Below, piece after piece: positions 1 to 7,500 of a stretch of DNA of 42,073 nt. The stretch covers positions 5,979 through 48,051 of the forward strand of contig CAJTQG010000010.1 in the NCBI GenBank assembly GCA_910578605.1. Reading direction: 5' to 3'. The translations under genes were made by a program, and so were the position numbers. This DNA is from an uncultured Lachnospiraceae bacterium. Lineage in GTDB: Bacteria; Bacillota; Clostridia; Lachnospirales; Lachnospiraceae. Position 1 is the first letter of the stretch. Each line of letters opens with the position of its first letter. The notes beneath the pieces are model-generated. The model worked only from the letters and a program-made list of their open reading frames with translations. It made no database searches and was not told the DNA's origin.

Positions 1-812
1 GCGAGATTTTAATTGGTGCAAGTTTTTCTTTTTGTGCTTTTTTAATATATAATTTTTTATATGTAACATATAACCACTATAGATATTTATTACCATTTGC
101 CTTTTTTTTATCACTAGGCGTATCAATATCATTAATGATATTGATACGGAGAAATACAATAAGAAAAATAATTGCTGTATGTCTGGTTTGTGTAGTTTTT
201 ATTTCAAATTTCTGTTCTCTAGATCCCATTGCAGAAAATATTTTTATGAAACAGGGAACAGGGACAGGAAGCATTTTGATACCATGTACTATGTACACTG
301 ATAAACAGAAAAATGCTATTATTGGCAACAAGGAAGATTATGCTTGTGCTACAATCAATACCAGTGGAATGTATAACTTTCAAAGTCATTATTTAAGTAT
401 CTGTTTTGATAAGACATTAAAAAAAATAGATTATAAAGAAGATAGTATCATCATAATTCCAAGTCAATATAGAGATGAATACGGAACATTGGCGACAATT
501 TTTGGAGTGAACGTTCTTGGGTATCGAGAATTTTATTGGGATACGAAACGAAGTCAATTAAATATCAATTGTGTGGATGATATGGAACGAATGAAAAATA
601 ACAGTCGATATCAAAAATTGAATTATAGAATTGTCAATAAAATCAGTGAAATAAGTCAGCAGGAGATGCAGAATTATAAAAATGTATACTATATAGCGCT
701 TCCTTTTGATCCCGAATTTAATCATGACAATTTCTTGGAGGGAAGGCAAGTGGATAGTAAAGAAACTGTACAATATTTTGGATGGAAGTGGAATGTGTAT
801 AAGATGAAATAG
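1..812 (+). CDS. C-terminal part of a multispanning membrane protein of the polysaccharide locus (5' end outside window)
   Basis: The reading frame is open from base 3 with no stop upstream, so the ATG at 135 is internal and the gene begins outside the window. The visible 269 residues start with three hydrophobic segments: about residues 2-23, 29-48 (containing RYLLPF just before it) and 56-73. A soluble tail of about 185 residues follows. Tryptophan, tyrosine and lysine are frequent in the tail and I see no catalytic motif. The layout, with late TM helices then a C-terminal soluble domain, fits a GT-C type lipid-linked-sugar glycosyltransferase or a Wzy-like membrane protein, but the fragment cannot decide between them. 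It is followed after 12 bases by a pyruvyl transferase gene with its own GGAGAGA ribosome site, so it is probably cotranscribed in the polysaccharide operon. Confidence 0.7.
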   Translation, partial: EILIGASFSFCAFLIYNFLYVTYNHYRYLLPFAFFLSLGVSISLMILIRRNTIRKIIAVCLVCVVFISNFCSLDPIAENIFMKQGTGTGSILIPCTMYTDKQKNAIIGNKEDYACATINTSGMYNFQSHYLSICFDKTLKKIDYKEDSIIIIPSQYRDEYGTLATIFGVNVLGYREFYWDTKRSQLNINCVDDMERMKNNSRYQKLNYRIVNKISEISQQEMQNYKNVYYIALPFDPEFNHDNFLEGRQVDSKETVQYFGWKWNVYKMK

Positions 813-824
813 GAGAGATAGTCT

Positions 825-2030
825 ATGGATAATTTTAAAAAGGTAGTTTTTTATTCCCATATTAATTCTGGCAATCATGGATGTGAAGCAATAGTAAAAT
901 CAACATATGATATATTGTCATTAGAAAATAATGAAAATTATTATTGGAGCACGGATGTAGAATTAGATAAAAAATGTGGAGTAGAACAAATAGGTAAATT
1001 AGTGAAGATTAATGAAATAAATGGATTTAAGCCGTTTATGTCATTGCCTTATAGAATTCTTAGAAGATTGGGAATAGACAAGGATGGAGCCTGGAAATAT
1101 AAATTTGCCAGGCATTTATCTTTACTTGATGAAAACACTTTGGCTTTATCCACAGGGGGAGATATTTATTGTTATCCAGAAAGTGATTGGCTTACTTATC
1201 TTAATAGAGAAGCACGAAAAAGAGGAGCAGTCACAGTGTTGTGGGGATGCTCAATTGATGAGGAGTGGTTAACAGAGGAAGTAATAGCAGATTTACACAA
1301 TTATTCTTTGATAACTGTGAGGGAGTCTATTACATTAGAGACGCTTCATAAGGCTGGAATTAAGGACAATGTTAGATTATTTCCGGATCCCGCATTTAAA
1401 TTACCAAAAAAAGAGCTGGATATTTTTCCATGGAGCAAGATGGGAAAGATTGTTGGCATTAATTTAAGCAGACATGTTGTAAAAAATGAAAAGATATTAA
1501 AGTTGTTTGTTGAATTTTTAGAGTATATTATCAAAGATACGCCGTATTCTGTAATACTAATACCACATGTATTTTGGGAAAGTGAAAATGATGTAAATGT
1601 ACTGCGTCAAATTTATGATGAAATATCAAATAAAGAAAAATTATATATTGTAGAGCGAGAATATACTTGCAATGAGTTTAAATATATAATTTCAAAATGT
1701 AATATTTTTATGGGGGCAAGAACCCATTCTGTTATTGCAGCATATTCTTCCTGTGTTCCGGCATTTGCCTTTAGCTATTCAAAAAAATCTAGAGGGATAG
1801 CGAAAGATATTTTTGGCAAGGAAGATGGATATGTAGCTAAGATAGATGAAAATACCCAAATTCATGATTTAGTTCATATATTTGATCATTTATCAAAACG
1901 GGAACTGGAAATAAAAAATCATCTTATAGAATTTATTCCCCAATATACATCTCAGATAGATGAAGAAAAAGGTGTAATAGAGGAATTGAGGAAGAAGGAC
2001 TTAGAAGGCAGGATTCGTAATAATGAATAA
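825..2030 (+). CDS. polysaccharide pyruvyl transferase family protein
   Basis: The 401-residue protein resembles the polysaccharide pyruvyl transferase family (WcaK/CsaB type), which places ketal pyruvate on sugars of exopolysaccharides or wall polymers using phosphoenolpyruvate. Family features visible are the N-terminal SGNHGCEAI glycine loop near residue 15, LALSTGGDIY near residue 105, VTVLWGCSI, the TVRESITLETL segment, the FPDPAF segment, and the C-terminal FMGARTHSVIAAYSSCVPAF stretch around residues 296-315, which corresponds to the conserved GxRxH region. No signal peptide or membrane segment is seen, as expected for a cytosolic enzyme. Its last 8 bases overlap the flippase gene, a sign of translational coupling. 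The acceptor sugar cannot be told from sequence. Some family members act on other substrates, so the pyruvylation role is family inference. Confidence 0.88.
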   Translation: MDNFKKVVFYSHINSGNHGCEAIVKSTYDILSLENNENYYWSTDVELDKKCGVEQIGKLVKINEINGFKPFMSLPYRILRRLGIDKDGAWKYKFARHLSLLDENTLALSTGGDIYCYPESDWLTYLNREARKRGAVTVLWGCSIDEEWLTEEVIADLHNYSLITVRESITLETLHKAGIKDNVRLFPDPAFKLPKKELDIFPWSKMGKIVGINLSRHVVKNEKILKLFVEFLEYIIKDTPYSVILIPHVFWESENDVNVLRQIYDEISNKEKLYIVEREYTCNEFKYIISKCNIFMGARTHSVIAAYSSCVPAFAFSYSKKSRGIAKDIFGKEDGYVAKIDENTQIHDLVHIFDHLSKRELEIKNHLIEFIPQYTSQIDEEKGVIEELRKKDLEGRIRNNE

Positions 2031-3507
2031 AACTAAGATAAATAGTATCATTACAAATTTGTTCTCGTTTTGCATTCAATTATGTATCAGCCTTTTTGTA
2101 ACGCCGATTATTATGCATAAGGTAGGAACAGATGCGTTTGGTTTTATCGGTTTGGCAAATGATTTTATTATTTATTTATCATTGGTAACCACTGTGTTAA
2201 ATTCTGTTTCAGGTCGATTTATTGCTGTTGCCTTATACAAAAACGAAGTGAAAAAGGCAAATGAATATTTTAATTCTGTATTGTTTGTTAACCTTATTTT
2301 GTCTTTTATATTTATAGTGATTGGTATTATATTTATACCCAATATACAACATTTTTTAGATGTGCCATCAAACTTGGTAAATGATGTAAAACTTACATTT
2401 TTGTTTACATTGCTTACTTATATTTTGAATATTATGATTTCCATATATACAACTGCTACATTTGTGAAAGATAGGCTGGATATACAAGGTGTAAGAAATA
2501 TTCTGCAATATGCATTAAGAGGCATATGTGTTGTAAGCTTATTTGTTTTTCTGCCGCCAAGAATTTACCTATTAAGTATAGCCACTTTAATTGTCACCGT
2601 GTTTATATCTGTTTTTGATGTAAGTGTTTTTAGAAGGTTTATGCCGGAAGTAAGTATCAATGTAAAAAAGTTTAAGATATATGCGGTAAAGGAATTGGCA
2701 GCTTCTGGTGGGCTTTTGGCAATTACAAATTTAAGCAGTGTTTTGCTTTCGGGTTTGGATTTATTAATTGCTAATTTATTGTTGGGTTCATATAATATGG
2801 GGTTACTATCTGCGTCCAAAACATTACCCAATAATTTATCAAGTGCAGTTATTGTTGTGGCTTCCTTATTTACGCCAACATTTATTAGTTTATATTCTCA
2901 AAATAAAATGAAGCTTTTAAAAGAAGAAATATTTTCTTCTATGAGAATGATTGCTTTTGTTTTGTTTGTACCATTAGCAGGTTTTATGATTTTTTCTCAA
3001 GATTTTTATTTTCTTTGGTTAAATCAAAAATCTGCAAAAGAGATTATGTTGATAACTGTTTTGTCTAATATAACGGTAATAGAAGCATTTTTTAATGGGA
3101 TTTCATTTCCTTTAGCGCAGTTAAGTTTAGTGACGAACAAAATGCGTTTGCCGGTAATGGTTAGCTTAGGCGTAGGTATGAGCAATACAATTATTGTGCT
3201 GGTTTTACTGGAATTTACTGATTTAGGGGTGTTTGCAATTGCCTCTGTAAGTACGATTTTATTAGTTATTAGATATTTGTTTTTTAATCCATGGTATGCA
3301 GCACATGTTCTTCATATGGATATAAAAATTTTTTATAAGGCCTCCTATAAAATTTATTGTTGTTTACCAGTTTTATTCATTTGTATTGCGTTGCTTAAAA
3401 AAGTTTTTGTGATAAACAGTTGGTTTTCATTAGGGTTGGCAGCTCTTGTCTGCGGAAGCGCAGGATATTTGTTAATGTATATTTTGTTGTATGCAAAAAA
3501 TAAATGA
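2023..3507 (+). CDS. Wzx-type polysaccharide flippase (MOP/MATE superfamily)
   Basis: This is a 494-residue, highly hydrophobic protein with about 12-14 membrane helices spread over its whole length, as in the polysaccharide transport branch of the MOP superfamily. The N-terminal region (ITNLFSFCIQLCISLFVTPI, then a GTDAFGFIGLANDF segment) is typical of Wzx/RfbX proteins, which move undecaprenyl-pyrophosphate-linked repeat units across the cytoplasmic membrane. The gene overlaps the pyruvyl transferase gene upstream by 8 bases and its stop codon lies just before the nitroreductase-family gene, so all three belong to one transcript. The exact substrate cannot be read from the sequence. The family call is firm; the assignment to this locus's repeat unit rests on position. 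Confidence 0.9.
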   Translation: MNKTKINSIITNLFSFCIQLCISLFVTPIIMHKVGTDAFGFIGLANDFIIYLSLVTTVLNSVSGRFIAVALYKNEVKKANEYFNSVLFVNLILSFIFIVIGIIFIPNIQHFLDVPSNLVNDVKLTFLFTLLTYILNIMISIYTTATFVKDRLDIQGVRNILQYALRGICVVSLFVFLPPRIYLLSIATLIVTVFISVFDVSVFRRFMPEVSINVKKFKIYAVKELAASGGLLAITNLSSVLLSGLDLLIANLLLGSYNMGLLSASKTLPNNLSSAVIVVASLFTPTFISLYSQNKMKLLKEEIFSSMRMIAFVLFVPLAGFMIFSQDFYFLWLNQKSAKEIMLITVLSNITVIEAFFNGISFPLAQLSLVTNKMRLPVMVSLGVGMSNTIIVLVLLEFTDLGVFAIASVSTILLVIRYLFFNPWYAAHVLHMDIKIFYKASYKIYCCLPVLFICIALLKKVFVINSWFSLGLAALVCGSAGYLLMYILLYAKNK

Positions 3508-3533
3508 AAAATTGTATAAAAAGGAGTGAAGAG

Positions 3534-4508
3534 ATGATGAAGCTGAAAGATAAAATTGCACAACATTTTCCAAATATAGCTTTGTTTGCTAATTATTATA
3601 ATGATTATAAACAATATTCTAAAAGTCATTATAGCGGGAAAGGAAATTCATTTGAAAAAAGCCAGGGAAAAATATTTAGACAAACACACATTATAGAAAA
3701 AGGAATGTCGCTGAGTCATCCTAGAAAAGGTTTTGGCAAAGAAAAAATAAAACAGTTGCTTATGTATTTAGACGAGTATATAGAACTTGGATATTCTCAA
3801 AACGCCACTGTATTTTTAAACGCAGTACATGTTTTGTACCAATATATTGATTTTCAAAAGCAATTGGGGGTGGAAATAAGCTCATTAGAGGAAAAACTGC
3901 AGAAATATAAGGTAAATCAAGAAAATAAATTTGAATGTGGAATATGTCATGGAACAAAAAAGAAAATGGAAGAAGAATGTCAGGAGGGATTTTTAGGGGT
4001 GTTAAAAAGCAGGCATTCTATGAGACAATTTTCAAAGGAACCATTAGATTATAATTTAGTGAAAAAAGCTGTTGAGGCAGCAATGTATTCTCCTTCGGAA
4101 TGTAATAGGCAGTCAGTAAAAGTGTATGTTTTTAAAGAGGAAGATATTAAGAAACAATTGGATAAATATATTAACGGAAATACTGGCTTTGCGGAAGAAG
4201 CAAAAAATTATTTGATTATTTCTTCAGATGTTTCAAGTTATACAAGTGCATATGAGCGCAATCAAATGTATGTGGATGGTTCTCTTTTTGCAATGACTTT
4301 AATGTTAAGCTTGCATTACTATGGAATAGGAAGCTGTGCATTACAAAATAGTGAAACGATAGAAAAAGATAAAAATTTGAGAAGTATTTTAAATTTGCCT
4401 TCCAATGAGCGTGTTATTATGTTTTTGGCAGTTGGACATTATAAAGAAGAATTTGATTATGCAGTTTCTAAACGAAAAAATATAGGGGAAGTATATATAG
4501 AAAAATAA
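3534..4508 (+). CDS. nitroreductase-family flavoprotein with N-terminal extension
   Basis: The C-terminal half, from about residue 155, is a nitroreductase-type FMN domain. It opens with LKSRHSMRQFSKEPL, the family's R-S-x-R-x-F signature, continues with AAMYSPSECNRQSVKVYVF, and ends with a GIGSCALQ segment and ERVIMFLAVGHYKEE. The first 150 residues are not recognised and contain a CGIC pair. I chose the ATG at 3534 because AAGGAG lies 7 bases upstream; an ATG at 3504 overlapping the flippase stop would add ten residues but has no comparable ribosome site. The predicted length is 324 residues. Nitroreductase-fold proteins of this kind recur in clostridial polysaccharide loci beside pyruvyl transferases. 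The actual substrate, possibly a sugar intermediate or a quinone-like acceptor, is unknown. Confidence 0.82.
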   Translation: MMKLKDKIAQHFPNIALFANYYNDYKQYSKSHYSGKGNSFEKSQGKIFRQTHIIEKGMSLSHPRKGFGKEKIKQLLMYLDEYIELGYSQNATVFLNAVHVLYQYIDFQKQLGVEISSLEEKLQKYKVNQENKFECGICHGTKKKMEEECQEGFLGVLKSRHSMRQFSKEPLDYNLVKKAVEAAMYSPSECNRQSVKVYVFKEEDIKKQLDKYINGNTGFAEEAKNYLIISSDVSSYTSAYERNQMYVDGSLFAMTLMLSLHYYGIGSCALQNSETIEKDKNLRSILNLPSNERVIMFLAVGHYKEEFDYAVSKRKNIGEVYIEK

Positions 4509-4538
4509 AAAAATAAATTGGTAAAAGGAGATTGGGTA

Positions 4539-4598
4539 ATGAAGTATATTATTTATTGATTTTATAGTGGAAAATCTTCTTATAAGCTGTTAGAATAG
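4539..4598 (+). pseudogene. possible 5' remnant of an EFR1/flavodoxin-type ferredoxin gene
   Basis: A good ribosome site (AAAAGGAG) precedes an ATG at 4539 that reads MKYIIY and then meets a TGA at 4557. If the stop is read through, the frame continues FYSGKSSYKLLE to a TAG at 4596. EFR1-family ferredoxin/flavodoxin proteins of Clostridia typically begin with an IYYFSGTGNS-like phosphate-binding loop, and this remnant matches that spacing with an internal stop and eroded glycine loop. Only about 20 residues remain, so the identity is weak. The next 100 bases show no further similarity and no usable reading frame. Confidence 0.3.
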
Positions 4599-4701
4599 GA
4601 TAAGATGAACTAATGCCCTTTGCTAAAACAGAAATGTTTCTTGTTATTTTTAAATTGTTGATTGACGAAATTAGTATTTATTAAATATGGAGAGGATTAG
4701 A

Positions 4702-5139
4702 ATGGAAAAACTAACTTTGGAAACAGAGAAAATAATGAACGATCGATTTAACAAGGACAATATAATTGCTCTGGCAACCGTACAAGATGGTATACCATAT
4801 GTCCGTAATGTGAATGGATTTTATGAGGATAGTTCATTCTATGTGATTACATATGCACTTTCCAATAAAATGAAACAAATAGAAAAAAGTCCATATGTGG
4901 CGATTAGTGGCGATTGGTTTACAGCCCATGGAAAGGGAGTAAACTTAGGTTGGTTCTGCGCAGACAAAAATAGAAACATTGCCAAGAAACTAAGAGAGGC
5001 TTTTAAGGAGTGGATTGACAATGGACACAACAATTTTGATGATGAAAATACTTGTATTCTTCGCATTGATTTGACGGACGGTGTTTTGTTCTCACATGGA
5101 ACAAGATACAATATAGATTTTTGTGATAAGAGTTGTTGA
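4702..5139 (+). CDS. pyridoxamine 5'-phosphate oxidase-fold (FMN-binding split barrel) family protein
   Basis: This 145-residue protein has the compact layout of the PNPOx-like split-barrel family: an N-terminal helix, then IIALATVQDGIPYVRNVNGF, FYVITYALSNKMKQIEKSPY and VAISGDWFTAHGKG, followed by a helical segment (AKKLREAFKEW) and a final strand pair. Related small clostridial proteins are annotated as pyridoxamine 5'-phosphate oxidase family or general stress FMN-binding proteins, and their substrates are mostly unknown. I chose the ATG at 4702 because GGAGAGG lies 6 bases upstream; the ATG at 4687 would place that site inside the gene. It is preceded by a decayed stretch and followed by another non-coding region, so it may be transcribed on its own. 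A true pyridoxine pathway role is not supported by context. Confidence 0.8.
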   Translation: MEKLTLETEKIMNDRFNKDNIIALATVQDGIPYVRNVNGFYEDSSFYVITYALSNKMKQIEKSPYVAISGDWFTAHGKGVNLGWFCADKNRNIAKKLREAFKEWIDNGHNNFDDENTCILRIDLTDGVLFSHGTRYNIDFCDKSC

Positions 5140-5434
5140 TGAATTAAAGAATTGTTGTTTGAAAATAGAATATTGTTTATCTATGGTGGCGATTTATCCT
5201 AACGGAAAATCTGCCACCTTGATGCATTTTGTGGAGAAAAATGATAGGGAGCAAAAAGTACTTGTCAGATGGGGGAGGATTTATAATTAAAGTTTTGATT
5301 TTATCAGTTATTTATGAAAATAGCTTTTGGTGCAGACTTGATGAAGTGAAATCCTTTTGATGAAAATAAAGGGCAGCTAACTTTATAGTTTAGGAAATAA
5401 TAGAAATTATACATAGTGAAATGGGGAAGAAATC
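5140..5434 (+). other. non-coding stretch with short degenerate frames
   Basis: No convincing gene is present. A frame open from about 5122 to the TAA at 5286 encodes roughly 55 residues containing IYPNGKSATLMHFVEKND, but it starts inside the preceding gene on GTG without a ribosome site. A second short frame starts MKIAFGADLMK and stops. Both look like remnants. The ribosome site of the next gene (GGGGAAG) is at the right edge. Confidence 0.4.
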
Positions 5435-6556
5435 ATGAAGATAGAACAATTGATAGACATTATAGGTTCGGATTTTTTTACTGGAGTGCCGGATTCACAG
5501 TTAAAGCCGTTATGTAATTATCTAATGGACAAATATGGCATCAATACATGTCATCATATTATTGCTGCGAATGAAGGCAACAGTGTTGCATTGGCCGGGG
5601 GGTATCATTTGGCAACCGGCAAGATTCCGGTGGTTTATCTGCAAAACAGTGGTGAAGGAAATATCATAAATCCCGTTGCATCACTCTGCAATGATAAGGT
5701 TTATGCAATTCCTATTGTTTTTATAATAGGATGGCGGGGAGAGCCGGGTATCCATGATGAACCCCAGCATATCTATCAGGGGGAGGTGACAGTGAAGCTG
5801 TTGGAGGATATGGATATTAAAGTTTGTATTATTGATAGAAGCACAACATATAAAGATATAGAACAGGCGATGGACAAATTTCGCCAAGCGCTGTCGGTTG
5901 GAAAACAGGTGGCGTTTGTTATTAGAAAGGGAGCTATATCCTATGACAATGATGTGGAATATGTAAATGCTCATGTAATGAATCGAGAGGATGTGATGAA
6001 ACATATTGTTAAAGCATCAGGGGAAGATCCAATTATTTCTACTACAGGAAAAGCAAGCCGTGAGCTCTTTGAAATCCGAATGACAGAAGGTAAGAGCCAC
6101 AAATATGATTTTCTCACAGTGGGAAGTATGGGACATAGCTCTTCAATTGCAATGGGGGTGGCAGTGAATAAGCCCAATACAAAAATTTGGTGTGTAGATG
6201 GGGATGGGGCGGCTTTAATGCATATGGGAGCAATGGCGGTAATTGGTGTACATAAACCTAAAAACCTGAGTCATATTGTGCTTAACAACGGTGCCCACGA
6301 GACGGTGGGAGGGATGCCCACTGTAGCTGGTAAAATAGATTTTGTAGGAATCGCGAAGGCATGTGGTTATCCCAACAGCGTTTGTGTACATAATTTCCAG
6401 GAGCTGGATAGGGAATTGCTGAAAGCAAAAAAAACAGATGAGCTTTGTTTTATAGAGGTAAAGTGTGCCATAGGTTCAAGAAAAGATTTGGGCAGGCCCA
6501 CAACTACTACTATAGAGAATAAGATCAATTTTATGGAGTATATAGAGCAGCTTTAA
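5435..6556 (+). CDS. aepY: phosphonopyruvate decarboxylase
   Basis: This thiamine-diphosphate enzyme should decarboxylate 3-phosphonopyruvate to phosphonoacetaldehyde, the step that makes phosphonate synthesis irreversible. The 373-residue length fits the Ppd/AepY family. Visible motifs are FFTGVPDSQLKPL at residues 14-26, the cofactor-activating glutamate E47 in AANEGNSVALAGGYH, the WRGEPGIHDEPQH stretch at 100-112 characteristic of this family, and the ThDP motif with GDG at 256-258 and NN at 284-285. Phosphonoacetaldehyde usually goes on to 2-aminoethylphosphonate, a common decoration of surface polymers, which suits the polysaccharide genes upstream. PEP mutase and the aminoethylphosphonate transaminase that normally flank it are not in this window. 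Sulfopyruvate decarboxylase is the closest alternative, but the HDEPQH stretch favours Ppd. Confidence 0.88.
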   Translation: MKIEQLIDIIGSDFFTGVPDSQLKPLCNYLMDKYGINTCHHIIAANEGNSVALAGGYHLATGKIPVVYLQNSGEGNIINPVASLCNDKVYAIPIVFIIGWRGEPGIHDEPQHIYQGEVTVKLLEDMDIKVCIIDRSTTYKDIEQAMDKFRQALSVGKQVAFVIRKGAISYDNDVEYVNAHVMNREDVMKHIVKASGEDPIISTTGKASRELFEIRMTEGKSHKYDFLTVGSMGHSSSIAMGVAVNKPNTKIWCVDGDGAALMHMGAMAVIGVHKPKNLSHIVLNNGAHETVGGMPTVAGKIDFVGIAKACGYPNSVCVHNFQELDRELLKAKKTDELCFIEVKCAIGSRKDLGRPTTTTIENKINFMEYIEQL

Positions 6557-6753
6557 AGAAAATCATAGGATATCTTTTGCTGAAATCTGCATGGCAATTT
6601 GATGACGGGGACTAAGGTATATCATAAGGATAATAGACGGGTTCTGGGTTTGAAATGTGAAAAATGAATTTACAAATCATAATGGAGAATAAGGGACCTG
6701 GAAAAATAAAGAAATTAGCATTTGTTACTCAAGAAAATAATTTGAGAAAATAA

Positions 6754-6782
6754 TTGTTCTTTGTGTAAAAAAATGGTAAAAT
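6754..6782 (+). promoter_or_regulatory. predicted sigma-A type promoter of the giant-protein operon
   Basis: A TTGTTC box at 6754-6759 and a TAAAAT box at 6777-6782 are separated by 17 bases. Transcription would start near 6789, about 140 bases before the first gene of the operon and about 55 bases before the leader hairpin. The -35 box is imperfect. Confidence 0.45.
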
Positions 6783-6843
6783 AAGTCGTAAGGAATACAG
6801 GAGTAAATAGTGTAAGGGATATCTATATTAGTAAAAAAAATAT

Positions 6844-6884
6844 ACACCAATATAGGCCTGTTAGGTCTATATTGGTGTTTTTTA
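6844..6884 (+). terminator. terminator-like hairpin upstream of the operon (terminator or attenuator)
   Basis: The arms ACACCAATATAG (6844-6855) and CTATATTGGTGT (6867-6878) pair perfectly. The stem can extend inward with one G-U pair to a three-base loop, and six T follow at 6878-6883. It could end transcripts from the phosphonopyruvate decarboxylase side. Because the only good promoter lies upstream of it, it could instead attenuate the downstream operon. An A8 run at 6833-6840 gives it a weak reverse-strand T-tract as well. Confidence 0.7.
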
Positions 6885-6927
6885 TTGTAGTGTGTAACAA
6901 GGAAAGAATAAAAAGTGAGGAACTGTC

Positions 6928-7449
6928 ATGCAATTATGTAAGGAAAAGTATAGGTCGTCTGCAGATTTGTATTATATCAAAAGGAAGGAGGCCAAATTAG
7001 TTGGGGAGGCTAGGGAAAAGGAATATTTGTGCATTGTGTACCACTATATTCAGTATTATTACAAAAGGGCGGCAAAATATAAGGTGGGGTATGAAGTATG
7101 CAGTGTATTAAAAATAATAATATTGGCTTTTATTCCTGTAAGTCAGGCTTGTGATTATTTGGCGGGGGTTCCGTGGGTTATCGCATTGGCGTCCTCCATG
7201 TGTATTTTGCTGGAGTCTGTTATGGCACTGTTCAATATGAAGGATAAATGGATTCTTTATCGTAAGGTGGGGAATGCCCTGATGTGTGAAGAGAGAAAAT
7301 ATGTGACCAGCGCTGGAGTATATGGACAGGAAGACAGTGAGAGCGCTTTTAGGTTGTTTGTGGAGAACACGGAAAACATCATAAGAAATGAGGGTGATGA
7401 CTGGAATCAAATGGTGCAGTCAAGCAGGAAAAATACAAAAAATTTATAA
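6928..7449 (+). CDS. SLATT/DUF4231-like two-transmembrane protein
   Basis: The 173-residue protein has two closely spaced hydrophobic segments (about residues 55-75 and 79-99) between charged, helical ends. After the second segment comes a tyrosine-lysine rich stretch, WILYRKVGNALMCEERKY, then VTSAGVYG and a long helix with FVENTENIIRNEGDDW. This order matches DUF4231/SLATT proteins, a family of two-helix membrane proteins proposed from comparative genomics to act as pore-like effectors in nucleotide-signalling conflict systems. The ribosome site GTGAGGA precedes the ATG. It is the first gene of a seven-gene same-strand block. No SMODS nucleotidyltransferase or SLOG protein, the usual partners, is encoded nearby, so its role here may differ from the classical one. 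The family call is from remembered motif patterns. Confidence 0.68.
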   Translation: MQLCKEKYRSSADLYYIKRKEAKLVGEAREKEYLCIVYHYIQYYYKRAAKYKVGYEVCSVLKIIILAFIPVSQACDYLAGVPWVIALASSMCILLESVMALFNMKDKWILYRKVGNALMCEERKYVTSAGVYGQEDSESAFRLFVENTENIIRNEGDDWNQMVQSSRKNTKNL

Positions 7450-7500
7450 GCATGAGAAAAAATAAAATGGTAAAGTGTTGGATGAAAAAGGAGGAAGAGG

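Larger units (their letters stand above)
6557..6927 (+). other. 371-bp intergenic region with gene remnants, promoter and leader hairpin
   Basis: The first 200 bases hold only short frames. One, 6664-6753, reads a 29-residue peptide ending IKKLAFVTQENNLRK without a ribosome site, possibly the remnant of an enzyme start. The second half contains a promoter-like pair at 6754-6782 and a strong hairpin followed by six T at 6844-6884, both listed separately. Confidence 0.5.

Noticed and set aside
5312..5347. MKIAFGADLMK frame as an RpiB-like sugar isomerase start
   Set aside because: Eleven residues, no ribosome site and no continuation in any frame; chance is likely.
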